A stretch of DNA of 64,000 bases from Vibrio nitrifigilis (GCF_015686695.1 NZ_JADPMR010000004.1:620001-684000), one strand, 5' to 3'. Positions 16,615 to 25,949 are shown, counted from the first letter of the stretch. Numbers and translations are program-made. Notes: generated from the letters alone by a model not told the origin.

Positions 16615-17409
16615 ATGATGAAAAAAGCCCTATTAGTGATCAGTTTTGGCACCAGTTACCCCGAAGCGTTAGAAAAAAACATTGTTGCCTGTGAACAAAC
16701 CTTAGCAGCTGCGCACCCTGATCGTGATTGTTTCCGCGCGTTTACGTCCTACATGATCATTAAAAAACTCGCTCGCCGTGACAATCTGCACATCAATAAC
16801 CCGCAACAAGCGTTGCAAGCGCTTTATGAGCAAGGTTACGACGATGTATTAGTTCAATCGCTGCATATCATTAATGGTGACGAATACGAAAAAGTCGCGA
16901 CACAAGTCAATGCGTATCAAGACAAATTCACCCGTCTGGATTTTGGTCAGCCATTATTAACTTCCCATGCAGATTACGAACAGCTGATCACCGCATTGGA
17001 GCATCAATGTCCAACGCTGCAAAGTGATGAGCGCTTGGTACTTATGGGTCATGGCACGACCCACTATACATTTTCTACTTATGCTTGCTTAGACCATATG
17101 CTGACGGCAAAAGGATCACCGATGATGGTCGGCGCGGTAGAAAGTTATCCTGAAATCGATACATTGATCGATCGCTTAAAAGCACAAAATGTGAAGAAGG
17201 CATACCTGATGCCACTGATGTTAGTCGCGGGCGATCATGCCATTAATGATATGGCGTCAGACGAAGAGGATTCGTGGAAAACTCAGCTTATTGAAGCGGG
17301 GATTGAGGCGATGCCGATTGTCCAAGGCTTGGGTGAAAACCCTCTCATTCGTGACATGTTTGTCCAGCATCTCGCCGATGCTATCACTGATGCGCAGGAG
17401 GCGGCGTAA
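16615..17409 (+). CDS. cbiK: Sirohydrochlorin cobaltochelatase CbiK
   Basis: A 264-residue class II chelatase that inserts cobalt into sirohydrochlorin at the start of the anaerobic corrin pathway. It begins KKALLVISFGTSYPEALEKN. The metal-binding histidines are in LMGHGTTHYTF and MLVAGDHAINDMASDEEDSW. No signal peptide is present, so it is cytosolic, unlike some Desulfovibrio periplasmic forms. AGGA precedes the tandem ATGATG start (16615/16618). Longer in-frame starts lie inside cbiJ and are discounted. It overlaps cbiL by one base. Confidence 0.94.
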   Translation: MMKKALLVISFGTSYPEALEKNIVACEQTLAAAHPDRDCFRAFTSYMIIKKLARRDNLHINNPQQALQALYEQGYDDVLVQSLHIINGDEYEKVATQVNAYQDKFTRLDFGQPLLTSHADYEQLITALEHQCPTLQSDERLVLMGHGTTHYTFSTYACLDHMLTAKGSPMMVGAVESYPEIDTLIDRLKAQNVKKAYLMPLMLVAGDHAINDMASDEEDSWKTQLIEAGIEAMPIVQGLGENPLIRDMFVQHLADAITDAQEAA

Positions 17410-18137
17410 TGGCAGGTAAGTTATATGCAATTGGTACGGGCCCTGGTGCAAGCGATTTAATCACGGTTCGTGCGGCGCGTTTGCTAGAAACGTTAGACGT
17501 ACTCTACGCACCCGCCGGGAAAAAAGGTGGCGACAGCTTGGCGCTATCGATTGTACGCGAATACTTGGGTGAACAAGTGGTGATTGAAGAACGTCATTTC
17601 CCTATGACGGCGGATGCGGGTGAAAAGCAGGCGGTATGGGATCAAGTGGCTGCCGATATTGAACAAGATGTGCAAGCGGGGAAACAAGTCGGGTTTGTTA
17701 CGCTTGGCGACAGTATGCTGTTCAGTACTTGGGTATTTTTGCTTGAACGTTTGCAAGGCAAAGTGTTGGCGGATGGATCACCGTTGGATATGGAAATGAT
17801 TCCGGGCATTTCTTCTTATTCATGCATTGCATCTGCAGCCCAATTCCCTCTGGCAATGGAACAACAATCAATGGCGGTGATGTCGTGCACGGCTGAACCT
17901 GATGTGTTAAGTGCCGCTTTGCAAAATCACGAATGCGTGGTGTTAATGAAAGTGTATGGTCGATTCAATCAAATTCGGTCTTTATTAGCTGAGCTTGGGT
18001 TACTAAAGCACGCGGTATTGATGGCAAATGCATCAATGGCAACAGAAATCACCTATCGAGACTTGGCAAGTGTTGATGAGCAGGCTAAGTTACCGTACTT
18101 TTCGACTATCGTCGTTAACCGAGCGTGGAATGCGTAA
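17409..18137 (+). CDS. cbiL: Cobalt-precorrin-2 (C20)-methyltransferase CbiL
   Basis: A 242-residue methylase acting right after CbiK. Motifs: LYAIGTGPGASDLITVRAARL, YAPAGKKGGDSLALSI (typical of CbiL/CobI), GFVTLGDSMLFSTWVFL, MIPGISSYSCIASAA and CVVLMKVYGRF. It follows cbiK with a TAATG overlap, matching consecutive steps. A 43-bp gap precedes cbiP, the only sizeable break in this part of the operon; cbiM-N-Q-O, which sit here in Salmonella, are absent. Confidence 0.94.
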   Translation: MAGKLYAIGTGPGASDLITVRAARLLETLDVLYAPAGKKGGDSLALSIVREYLGEQVVIEERHFPMTADAGEKQAVWDQVAADIEQDVQAGKQVGFVTLGDSMLFSTWVFLLERLQGKVLADGSPLDMEMIPGISSYSCIASAAQFPLAMEQQSMAVMSCTAEPDVLSAALQNHECVVLMKVYGRFNQIRSLLAELGLLKHAVLMANASMATEITYRDLASVDEQAKLPYFSTIVVNRAWNA

Positions 18138-18180
18138 TCGCAATTAACGCCAATACTGAGCTAATAATGGAAGGTAAAGA

Positions 18181-19740
18181 ATGAGCCGAGCAATCATGAT
18201 TCAGGGGACAGCATCGGATGTGGGTAAAAGCATATTAGTGGCTGGACTATGTCGGATATTGCAGCGAAAAGGTGACAGGGTCACCCCGTTTAAAGCTCAG
18301 AATATGGCGTTAAATTCCGGTATCACTCGCTCCGGTGATGAAATGGGACGTGCGCAAATTTTTCAGGCCGAAGCGGCGGGGATTGAGCCTGATGTGCGCA
18401 TGAATCCAGTATTGCTTAAACCGACAGGAGAGCGACGTTCTCAGGTTATCATCATGGGCAAAGTATTCGATAACATGGAAGCGGTAACTTACCATGAATA
18501 CAAACCCAAGTTGCAGCAACAAGTCTTTCAAGCCTTCAGTTCGTTAGCGCGCGACTTCGATACCATTGTGCTTGAAGGGGCAGGTAGCCCAGCAGAAATT
18601 AATCTGCGCGATCGCGATATCGTGAATATGGGCATGGCAGAACTTGTGAATGCGCCAGTTATTTTGGTCGCCGATATTGATCGCGGTGGTGTTTTCGCTT
18701 CTATTTACGGGACGATCGAATTGCTTAGACCAGAAGAAAAGCGTCGCGTGAAAGGGGTCATCATCAATAAATTCCGTGGTGATGTCGCGTTATTAGAATC
18801 GGGTCTGAAACAGATTGAAGAACTCACTGGGGTTCCTGTCATTGGGGTTGTACCGTACCTTGATGTGGATTTAGAAGAAGAAGATGGTGTTGCGCTGCAG
18901 CCAGAGAAATTGCGCCACCAATTAGGTATTCATCACGCTCAAGATAAACTTGATATTGCCGTAGTAAGCTTGCCGCGGATCTCTAATTTTACCGATTTCA
19001 ATGCGTTGGCTGCGCAGCCAGATGTGCAGTTACGTTATGTGCAGCACCCAGGTCAACTGGGTCAACCCGATTTAGTGATTTTGCCAGGCAGTAAAAACAC
19101 GCTCGCTGATTTGGCGCATCTTAATCAAATTGGTATGAGTGATGCGATTGTCGCACTTGCTAATCATCACACACCTGTTTTGGGCGTTTGTGGTGGTTAC
19201 CAAATGCTCGGGCATACCATTATTGATGGGGTTGAATCCGGCATCGATTCCATGCCTGGTCTTGGTTTATTAGATTGTGTCACGCAGTTTAAGCAAGACA
19301 AACACACGACTCAGGTCGTGGCACAGACGTTAAAAGGTCACGGTTTATTTAATGGTATTTCCCACTCTATTTCAGGCTACGAAATCCATATGGGAGAAAC
19401 CGAACTTGGCCCTGATGCCCGTCCATTTATTCAAATAGAGCAACGTAATAGTGACAATGTCACGCTAAATGATGGGGCGATTAACCTAAGTGGTCATGTT
19501 GCTGGCACCTATATTCATGGTCTGTTTGATGATGGTGCTTACACGCGTTATTTACTGAATCATTTACGGGTTAACAAAGGGTTAGAGCCGCTTGCTGATG
19601 ATGTATTTGACTATTCCCAATACAAACGCGAACAATTTGACCTTCTGGCTGTCGAATTAGAAAAAGTTCTTGATATGGAAGCCATTTACCGCATCATGGA
19701 TGATTTCACATTGACACTGGCAAAGGATATTGAAGCATGA
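18181..19740 (+). CDS. cbiP: Cobyric acid synthase CbiP (CobQ)
   Basis: A 519-residue amidotransferase that amidates the b, d, e and g side chains of adenosylcobyrinic diamide. The ATPase domain opens IMIQGTASDVGKSILVAGLC, followed by VTPFKAQNMALNS and VLEGAGSPAEINLRDRDIVN. The GATase domain has the cysteine in VLGVCGGYQMLGH and the histidine in YIHGLFDD. Length is normal. The start is 43 bp after cbiL with GGAAGGTAAAG before the ATG, and the stop overlaps cobS by 4 bp. Confidence 0.95.
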   Translation: MSRAIMIQGTASDVGKSILVAGLCRILQRKGDRVTPFKAQNMALNSGITRSGDEMGRAQIFQAEAAGIEPDVRMNPVLLKPTGERRSQVIIMGKVFDNMEAVTYHEYKPKLQQQVFQAFSSLARDFDTIVLEGAGSPAEINLRDRDIVNMGMAELVNAPVILVADIDRGGVFASIYGTIELLRPEEKRRVKGVIINKFRGDVALLESGLKQIEELTGVPVIGVVPYLDVDLEEEDGVALQPEKLRHQLGIHHAQDKLDIAVVSLPRISNFTDFNALAAQPDVQLRYVQHPGQLGQPDLVILPGSKNTLADLAHLNQIGMSDAIVALANHHTPVLGVCGGYQMLGHTIIDGVESGIDSMPGLGLLDCVTQFKQDKHTTQVVAQTLKGHGLFNGISHSISGYEIHMGETELGPDARPFIQIEQRNSDNVTLNDGAINLSGHVAGTYIHGLFDDGAYTRYLLNHLRVNKGLEPLADDVFDYSQYKREQFDLLAVELEKVLDMEAIYRIMDDFTLTLAKDIEA

Positions 19741-20498
19741 AACTGTTTTTCGCGACCTTGCAATTTATGAGTCGCTTGCCTGTTCCGCAACATTGGACTG
19801 AAGGCTTCGAGTTTAAAGAATCATACAAAGGCATTGTTTTTTTCCCGTGGATTGGTGTGATCCTTGGTGCACTTGGTGCCTTTTTCACCCATGTTGCACT
19901 CACTTGGTTACATCTGGGTCCATTTATCGCCGCAGTGATTTATGTGCTAACTCTTGCGATCGCAACAGGGGGATTACATCTTGATGGTCTCGCCGATACC
20001 TGCGACGGTATTTTTTCTGCTCGGGTGCGCGAGCGGATGTTAGAGATCATGAAAGATAGCCGCATCGGGACTCATGGTGCATTGGCGTTGATTTTTGTTC
20101 TGGTGTTGAAAGTGGTTGTGGTTGCGCAGTTGTTAACCCAAGCGCCGCAAATGGCGTTTAGTGTGTTGATTGCCGCACCAGCTCTTAGTCGTGCTTTGAT
20201 GACCGTTCTTATGTATAACCAGCCTTATGCGCGTGAAAATGGCTTAGGTAATGTATTTATTGGTAAAATTACTCGTCAACATTTCTGGATTACGCTCGTC
20301 GTAGGATTAATTTTAGTGTGTTGGGCTGTGGGCGGCATAGGTATTGCAGTATTTATCGTGGCTTACTTGTTCAGTTTGGGCTATCGCCAATATGTTCATC
20401 ACTACTTAGGTGGACAGACTGGTGACACACTTGGAGCGGGTAATGAATTGTTTGAAGTCATAGTTTTACTGATTGTTGCGAGTATGATTGGCGTATAA
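19737..20498 (+). CDS. cobS: Adenosylcobinamide-GDP ribazoletransferase (cobalamin synthase) CobS
   Basis: A 253-residue polytopic inner-membrane protein that joins GDP-cobinamide (from CobU) with alpha-ribazole (phosphate) (from CobT). The catalytic signature GGLHLDGLADTCDGIF and KDSRIGTHGALAL are intact. Long hydrophobic stretches suggest about six to seven membrane spans. The C-terminal GGQTGDTLGAGNELFEVIVL motif is also typical. Confidence 0.94.
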   Translation: MKLFFATLQFMSRLPVPQHWTEGFEFKESYKGIVFFPWIGVILGALGAFFTHVALTWLHLGPFIAAVIYVLTLAIATGGLHLDGLADTCDGIFSARVRERMLEIMKDSRIGTHGALALIFVLVLKVVVVAQLLTQAPQMAFSVLIAAPALSRALMTVLMYNQPYARENGLGNVFIGKITRQHFWITLVVGLILVCWAVGGIGIAVFIVAYLFSLGYRQYVHHYLGGQTGDTLGAGNELFEVIVLLIVASMIGV

Positions 20499-20540
20499 CG
20501 TCTTAGTCGTAACACGACGTAGTTCTTAGGAGAATCGCTA

Positions 20541-21599
20541 ATGACGTCACTAACCACGTTAGCGCAAAGTATTATCCCGGTTGATGATGAAGTTCGCACA
20601 CTAGCAGAACATCATGTATCAAGACTGTTCAAACCTGTAGGCAGTTTAGGTCAATTAGAACAACTGGCTTGCCAGTTATCGGCAATTTATCGCACCACGC
20701 ACTGGGACATCGGACCCAAAAAAATCTTTGTCATGGGGGCCGATCATGGCGTTTATGAAGAAGATATCGCCGTTTCCCCGCGTGAAGTCACCGCAATTCA
20801 AGCTATTAACACGGTTAAAGGTGTGACTGGTGTGGCTGCGCTCGCATTTGCCAATCGAGTCAAAGTCGAAATGGTGGATGTGGGCATTGATAGCGATGTG
20901 TTACCCGGCGTGACGAATTTTAAAGTGGCACGCGGCTCGGGCAATATTGCTAAAGGGGCTGCGATGAGTGCTGAAGTGGCTGAAAAATTAATCGTCGATT
21001 GTGCTGACTATGTGAGCCAATGCATTGATTCTGAGGGGTTAAAAGCCATTGGTATCGGTGAATTAGGTGTTGGCAATACAACCGCCGCTGCTGCCATGGT
21101 GTGCGCGATTACCAATCAAGAACCGACCGAAGTGGTTGGTCTTGGTGCTAATTTCCCAAGTGATCGTATTGAGCACAAAATTGAGGTTGTGCGTCAGGCG
21201 CTCGACATCAATTGTCCTAATCCAACCGATCCTATCGATATTGTCGCCAAAGTCGGTGGGTTCGATTTAGCCGGTATGACCGGGGTGATTTTAGGTGGCG
21301 CAAGTAAGCAGGTGCCGGTTGTATTAGATGGTTTTCTTTCTTATGCCGCGGCATTGTTGGCGTGTAAAATTGCACCAAATGTGTGGGATTATCTGATTCC
21401 GTCGCATCGATCTGCTGAGAAAGGGGCCTCATTAGCGCTTGAAGAACTGCAACTAAAACCTTTTATCGATATGGAAATGCGTTTGGGTGAAGGTTCTGGC
21501 GCAGTGCTTGCCATGCCTTTTATTGATGCTGCGCATGCCATGTATAACCGAATGGCAAAAATGGAAGATAACGGGCTAGAGTTACCTAAACCGTTATAA
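20541..21599 (+). CDS. cobT: Nicotinate-nucleotide-dimethylbenzimidazole phosphoribosyltransferase CobT
   Basis: A 352-residue enzyme that activates the lower-ligand base as alpha-ribotide. Seen: LFKPVGSLGQLEQLACQL, FVMGADHGVYEEDIAVSP, GIGELGVGNTTAAAAM, LVVLGG-type region VILGGASKQVPVVLDGFLS, and the catalytic-glutamate region DMEMRLGEGSGAVLA. It is last in the operon. The lower-ligand base it uses cannot be told from the sequence. No bzaABCDEF or bluB was seen. Confidence 0.94.
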   Translation: MTSLTTLAQSIIPVDDEVRTLAEHHVSRLFKPVGSLGQLEQLACQLSAIYRTTHWDIGPKKIFVMGADHGVYEEDIAVSPREVTAIQAINTVKGVTGVAALAFANRVKVEMVDVGIDSDVLPGVTNFKVARGSGNIAKGAAMSAEVAEKLIVDCADYVSQCIDSEGLKAIGIGELGVGNTTAAAAMVCAITNQEPTEVVGLGANFPSDRIEHKIEVVRQALDINCPNPTDPIDIVAKVGGFDLAGMTGVILGGASKQVPVVLDGFLSYAAALLACKIAPNVWDYLIPSHRSAEKGASLALEELQLKPFIDMEMRLGEGSGAVLAMPFIDAAHAMYNRMAKMEDNGLELPKPL

Positions 21600-21623
21600 A
21601 CTTTTTTTGTATGTTTCATATGC

Positions 21624-21649
21624 AAGGCCGAATCATTAGATTCGGCCTT
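21624..21649 (+). terminator. Hairpin at the end of the cbi-cob operon
   Basis: AAGGCCGAA and TTCGGCCTT are perfect complements around an eight-base loop, 25 bp after the cobT stop and 35 bp before the convergent permease stop. The stem is strong, but the following tract (GTTAGTTGTTG) is only modestly T-rich, so it may act as a bidirectional or weak terminator. Confidence 0.6.
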
Positions 21650-21684
21650 GTTAGTTGTTGAGTAAAGAAACTTAACACTGTGCT

Positions 21685-23115
21685 TTAGCTAATTTTTTGC
21701 ATGGCTGCAGCAGGTAAGCTGTCTTCTTTCGCGGCTTGGCGTTCTAAATTAGATTCTGTTTTTGCTTTTGGATTTGGCAGAATGATACTCATCACGATAG
21801 CGGCAATACCGCTGGTGGTGACCGCTGAGCCGAATACACTTTGAATGACTTTTGGCATCTCTTTCATCACTTCAGGCACAAGCATAACGCCCAAGCCTAA
21901 ACCAAATGAAACGGCAAGAATCATGAGGTTACGACGATCTAGCTGCTCTTGAGCAATAATTTTAACCCCAGCGGCGGCGACAGTGCCGAACATGACCAAT
22001 GTCGCACCGCCTATCACGGGTTTGGGAATGGTCGTTAAGATGCCCCCAATGATAGGAAATAGGCCCAACATGAATAAAATGATGCCGACAAAGTAGCCCA
22101 CATAGCGACTGGCAATGCCTGTTAAATGGATAACACTGTTATTTTGGCTAAAGGTTGTATTTGGAAATGTATTAAATACCGATGCCAATAGTGAATTAAA
22201 TCCATCGCCTAAAATACCGGCTTGGATGCGTTTAAAGTAGGCTGGACCAGTAACAGGCAACTTTGTGATAAGGCAGTTGGCGGTTAAATCTCCAGTCGAT
22301 TCAATGGCAGTAATGGTATAAATCACAGCAATCGGAATAAAGGCGTACCAATCAAAATCAAAACCATATTTAAACGGTACGGGAATACTCAATAAAGGTT
22401 GATTAAAAGCGTTTGTAAAATCGACCATCCCCATGATAGCCGCTGTGATATAGCCTACTAACATCCCAACTAAAATAGCAGACAGGCGCACCATAAGGTG
22501 ATTAGAACGATACAAAACAACGATCACGGCCAAAACAACGCCACCTAAAATTAGATTATGCCATTGGCCAAAATCAGCAGCGCCAACACCACCGGCGAGA
22601 TCGGTCATGCCCACTTTGATCAGGGAAATACCGATGGTCGTCACGACAATGCCCGTGACCACCGGCGTCACGATACGATGTAGCTTACCGATAAATTGAG
22701 ACAAAATAATCTCAATAAAAGCTCCCACAAAACAAACACCAAAGATCATGGCGAGGATACCTTCTGGCCCAGCGCCCTGAGATTTAGCAAGAAACCCAGC
22801 GGCAAGCACAGAACTGAGAAACGCAAAGCTTGTACCTTGTACACAAATCATCCCAGAGCCAATTGGTCCAATTCGGCGTGCTTGAATAAAGGTACCAACC
22901 CCCGAGACAACCAGCGACATACTGATTAAATAAGGGACATGACTACCCAGTCCTAATACGCCACCGATAATGAGCGTTGGGGTAATAATTCCCACAAAGC
23001 TGGCAAGAACATGTTGTAGCCCTGCATAAATGGCAGGGCCGATAGCGGGTTTATCATCTAAGGCGTAGATCAAATCATGATCGTCGGCATTATCTACCTT
23101 GTTATTTGCTGACAT
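21685..23115 (-). CDS. NCS2 (uracil-xanthine/urate) family permease
   Basis: A 476-residue inner-membrane transporter with about 14 hydrophobic segments. The NCS2 signature is seen as YTITAIESTGDLTANCL, along with the QH-type motif region GLQHVLASFVGIITPTLIIGG near residue 33 and NTFPNTTFSQNNSVIHLTGIASRYVG. The family moves xanthine, urate or uracil with protons or sodium. The purine-catabolism context points to xanthine or urate. A TTGTATACAA palindrome 11 bp upstream of the start suggests HpxS control. Confidence 0.88.
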   Translation of the reverse strand: MSANNKVDNADDHDLIYALDDKPAIGPAIYAGLQHVLASFVGIITPTLIIGGVLGLGSHVPYLISMSLVVSGVGTFIQARRIGPIGSGMICVQGTSFAFLSSVLAAGFLAKSQGAGPEGILAMIFGVCFVGAFIEIILSQFIGKLHRIVTPVVTGIVVTTIGISLIKVGMTDLAGGVGAADFGQWHNLILGGVVLAVIVVLYRSNHLMVRLSAILVGMLVGYITAAIMGMVDFTNAFNQPLLSIPVPFKYGFDFDWYAFIPIAVIYTITAIESTGDLTANCLITKLPVTGPAYFKRIQAGILGDGFNSLLASVFNTFPNTTFSQNNSVIHLTGIASRYVGYFVGIILFMLGLFPIIGGILTTIPKPVIGGATLVMFGTVAAAGVKIIAQEQLDRRNLMILAVSFGLGLGVMLVPEVMKEMPKVIQSVFGSAVTTSGIAAIVMSIILPNPKAKTESNLERQAAKEDSLPAAAMQKIS

Positions 23116-23125
23116 AAATACTTCC

Positions 23126-23135
23126 TTGTATACAA
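23126..23135. promoter_or_regulatory. TTGTATACAA operator upstream of the NCS2 permease
   Basis: A perfect 10-bp palindrome just upstream of the permease RBS (AAGGAAG). Identical sequences are found before hpxS and the NCS1 permease, so these are likely binding sites of the GntR regulator HpxS encoded in this cluster. Confidence 0.6.
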
Positions 23136-23366
23136 TATTGTTGACATTCTTTCAGGAAGAACTGTAGCAAACGATGTGCCATAAATTTTTAACCATATGG
23201 TCAAGTTAAATCAGGGGCTTAAGGACAGTGATAAAACTGACGCGAGTTATTTTCCACCGTTATGGTGCAACTGTGTGCATTTATGGGCAACGAGGCAGGT
23301 TAATAAATCGATGATTATCATCTAGTTTATGATTAACTAAGATTTGATAGATGTTACTGGGTATAA

Positions 23367-23398
23367 ACACTTGCTCTGCTGGGAATAAGAGCAAGTGT
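23367..23398 (-). terminator. Terminator-like hairpin after hpxB
   Basis: ACACTTGCTCT and AGAGCAAGTGT form a perfect 11-bp stem around a 10-base loop, 17 bp beyond the hpxB stop on the minus strand, followed by TTATA. It separates the hpxSAB unit from the NCS2 permease, which has its own operator. Confidence 0.6.
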
Positions 23399-23414
23399 GT
23401 TGTATTCAGTTGTT

Positions 23415-24356
23415 TTAATCAGCGGGATGATACTCTATCCAGTGCTCGGCAATCTCCCGACGTGATGCGATCCAAACTTTATCGTGGGATTGCACGTAAT
23501 CAAGAAACTTCTTCAACGCCATAAAGCGACTTGGTTTACCCAACATACGGCAATGCATGCCAATCGACATCATTTTAGGTTTCGTTTCTCCTTCCTCATA
23601 TAGGCAATCAAAATTGGCCTTGAGGTACTGGAAGAACTCTTCGCCATGACTAAAACCATAGGGTGAGGCAAAACGCATATCATTGGTGTCTAAGGTATAA
23701 GGAATGATCAAATGTGGTTTGCAGGCAGTGCTATCGGGTGATGTCGTAACTGGCATCCAAAAAGGCAGGTCATCACCATAGTAATCTGAATCATAAAGTA
23801 GGCAATCTTGCTCTGCGACCAATTGACGTGTGCGAGGGGAATCGCGTCCGGTATACCAGCCCATCGGCTTTTTACCTAATAAGTGTTCGTGCAGTTCAAT
23901 GGCTTGCTGCATATGAGCACGCTCTTGTTCGAGTGGCATATCTTGATAGTGAATCCATTTTAAACCGTGACAAACAACGTCATAGTCTTGCTCTTTTATT
24001 GCCTTTACGACCTCTGGATTGCGTTCTAGCGCAGTCGCAATGCCGAAAATAGTCAGTGGTAAATCACGCTTTTTGAACTCATTTAAAATGCGCCATACGC
24101 CAGCTCGTGAACCGTATTCATAGAGCGATTCCATACTCATATGGCGATCTTTATACGCTTCTGCTCCGTACATTTCTGACAGAAACGTTTCGGCGTGCTC
24201 GTCACCATGCAATACACAATTTTCGCCACCTTCTTCATAATTCAATACAAACTGAATGGCGATTTTAGCTTGGTTAGGCCAGTTGGCATCGGGAACATTA
24301 TCGCGGCCATAGCCAACGTAGTCACGAGGGTTACTGACGGAGTTCTTGTTTTGCAT
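23415..24356 (-). CDS. hpxB: PuuE-type allantoinase (polysaccharide-deacetylase fold), HpxB
   Basis: A 313-residue member of the cofactor-independent allantoinase family, unrelated to AllB. It opens with NPRDYVGYGRDNVPDANWPN, then IAIQFVLNYEEGGENCVLHG, GSRAGVWRILNEF, DVVCHGLKWIHYQDM and GWYTGRDSPRTRQLV, all typical of PuuE. It hydrolyses allantoin to allantoate. The order regulator-racemase-allantoinase matches Klebsiella hpxSAB. Confidence 0.9.
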   Translation of the reverse strand: MQNKNSVSNPRDYVGYGRDNVPDANWPNQAKIAIQFVLNYEEGGENCVLHGDEHAETFLSEMYGAEAYKDRHMSMESLYEYGSRAGVWRILNEFKKRDLPLTIFGIATALERNPEVVKAIKEQDYDVVCHGLKWIHYQDMPLEQERAHMQQAIELHEHLLGKKPMGWYTGRDSPRTRQLVAEQDCLLYDSDYYGDDLPFWMPVTTSPDSTACKPHLIIPYTLDTNDMRFASPYGFSHGEEFFQYLKANFDCLYEEGETKPKMMSIGMHCRMLGKPSRFMALKKFLDYVQSHDKVWIASRREIAEHWIEYHPAD

Positions 24357-24414
24357 AGAATTTCCTTATTCTTTTACTCGACCATTCACGTAAAGGTCGG
24401 GCGTCGTGTTGTTA

Positions 24415-24430
24415 TTGGTGTCTGTCCTCG
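24415..24430 (-). repeat. GGACA-type repeat between hpxA and hpxB
   Basis: On the minus strand this reads CTAACGAGGACAGACACCAA, in the 94-bp hpxA-hpxB spacer. The CTAACGAGGACA part matches the copies at 7340 and 14503. Confidence 0.5.
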
Positions 24431-24450
24431 TTAGATGTTGAGGGTAGACA

Positions 24451-25185
24451 TTATTCTTTGGTCCAATGTTGATAGCGACCGACAAACGCTTTAGGTTTTG
24501 GGGCGGCGTAAAAACCGGTTTTTGCTGTGCGCAGCCCAAGTTGATCGAGCGATTCTGCTAACTTAACGGCTGCTGCTACACCATCAATTACAGGGACGTT
24601 CAACGCACTACTTAAGCGAGCCACCAGATCTGCCATGCCCGCGCATCCGAGTACGATGGCTTCAGCGCCATCATCATTAATCGCTAATAAACATTCATGA
24701 TATAACGCCGAATAAAGCGTTGAAGTCATTGATTCTAATTCTTTTACCGGAATATCGGTGGCGCGAACACTCGCACACATTTGGCTAAAGCCGTAACGAT
24801 CAAGTAGGTGATGGGCTGTAGGTAAAGTACTGCTCATGGTTGTGACGACACTGAAACGGCGTGTGATTAAGCTCGCCATATGAAATGCAGCTTCAGCGAT
24901 GCCAATAACGGGAACAGAGCTGAGTTCTCTCGCTGCATCTAGGCCTGGATCGCCAAAGCATGCAATGATATGGGCATCAACGTCATGTTCAATTCCAGTC
25001 TGAATTTCGTCCATTAACGCTGCACTAGCAATGATCTCATCAAATGCAGATTCAACGGTACTGGGTCCGTGTTGTGGTTGAGTTGCAATAATGGTGGTGT
25101 TTGATAATGCGACGGCTTTTGCTGCCGTCGCAATTTTGTCTGTCATGCCCTGAGACGTGTTGGGATTTATCACCTGAATCCGCAT
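24451..25185 (-). CDS. hpxA: Allantoin racemase HpxA (Asp/Glu/hydantoin racemase family)
   Basis: A 244-residue racemase opening MRIQVINPNTSQGMTDKIA, with the two catalytic-cysteine regions IIACFGDPGLDAARE and AIVLGCAGMADLV. It interconverts R- and S-allantoin so that both reach the stereospecific allantoinase. The ATG at 25185 has AAGGAG five bases upstream; the GTG six bases earlier is less likely. It starts 20 bp after hpxS, so the two are co-transcribed. Confidence 0.9.
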   Translation of the reverse strand: MRIQVINPNTSQGMTDKIATAAKAVALSNTTIIATQPQHGPSTVESAFDEIIASAALMDEIQTGIEHDVDAHIIACFGDPGLDAARELSSVPVIGIAEAAFHMASLITRRFSVVTTMSSTLPTAHHLLDRYGFSQMCASVRATDIPVKELESMTSTLYSALYHECLLAINDDGAEAIVLGCAGMADLVARLSSALNVPVIDGVAAAVKLAESLDQLGLRTAKTGFYAAPKPKAFVGRYQHWTKE

Positions 25186-25205
25186 AACCACTCCTTGGAT
25201 ATCAG

Positions 25206-25886
25206 TTATTGTTGTTTTTGAGTATCAGAAAACAGTTGATGGAAATCGACTTGTCCATCATTGCTGCCTTCAAGGTTTATTGATTCTTTTACGTGAGTCA
25301 GGTGCCTTGTCATCCATGCTTGCGCTTGTTCGACGTTTCCTTGGTCAAACAAATCCAGCAATTCGACATGATCACTGCTATCACAGCAGACGCTATCACG
25401 ACTGCCGTAAGCCGCGATGACCAAAGACGAGCGATAACAGAGCTGTTCGATAAACTCAGCAATAATTTGGTTATGACCAAGGTAGGCAAGTTCATAGTGG
25501 AATTGGGCCGTCAAACGAATGGATTTCGCCATGTCCTTATCGAGGTCTGCCTGCTTTTCTTGTTCGACCATGGTGCGAAATAGGCGCGATTGTTTCTTAG
25601 TCCACTGTTGTGCAATAGATGGAATCAGAAGTGATTCAAGCATGATGCGACTATCAAGCACTTCTTCCGATTCTTGACGAGTAGGGCGATTTACATGCGC
25701 CCCTTTGTTCGGTTGAATCACAACAAACCGTTCTAAGGCTAAACGTTGCAACACTTTGCGAATCCCCGTACGGCTAACGCCGAATGCTTCAGACAATTTA
25801 TCTTCAGGAAGACGCTCACCTGGGGGTAATTGGTGCTCGACAATGGCAGTTAATATCTTCTGGTAAATCTTATCGTCGTTTGACAT
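25206..25886 (-). CDS. hpxS: GntR-family (FCD-type) transcriptional regulator HpxS
   Basis: A 226-residue protein. The N-terminal winged helix-turn-helix includes IYQKILTAIVEHQLPPGERL, PEDKLSEAFGVSRTGIRKVL and a wing with IQPNKGAHVNRPT. An alpha-helical FCD effector domain follows, with QFHYELAYLGHN and DHVELLDLFDQGNVEQAQAW. In Klebsiella, HpxS controls allantoinase genes in response to allantoin. I use the ATG at 25886 (MSNDDKIYQK); longer in-frame starts run into the operators. It is first in hpxSAB. Confidence 0.87.
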   Translation of the reverse strand: MSNDDKIYQKILTAIVEHQLPPGERLPEDKLSEAFGVSRTGIRKVLQRLALERFVVIQPNKGAHVNRPTRQESEEVLDSRIMLESLLIPSIAQQWTKKQSRLFRTMVEQEKQADLDKDMAKSIRLTAQFHYELAYLGHNQIIAEFIEQLCYRSSLVIAAYGSRDSVCCDSSDHVELLDLFDQGNVEQAQAWMTRHLTHVKESINLEGSNDGQVDFHQLFSDTQKQQ

Positions 25887-25905
25887 GACTAGTCTCATTG
25901 TTATT

Positions 25906-25949
25906 TTGTATACAATATTTCTCATTAAAATAAAGCAAGATGTATACCA
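25906..25949. promoter_or_regulatory. Two GTATAC operators upstream of hpxS
   Basis: TTGTATACAA at 25906-25915 and TGTATACCA at 25941-25949 have GTATAC cores 34 bp apart (about three helical turns), just upstream of hpxS. Klebsiella HpxS is reported to bind two tandem sites over its own promoter, and this arrangement is consistent with that. Exact promoter elements were not assigned. Confidence 0.55.

Noticed and set aside
23219..23235. AAGGACAGTGATAAAAC downstream of the NCS2 operator
   Set aside because: Only the GGACAG part fits; the C-R-C and TTAA parts are absent, so it is not counted as a repeat unit.
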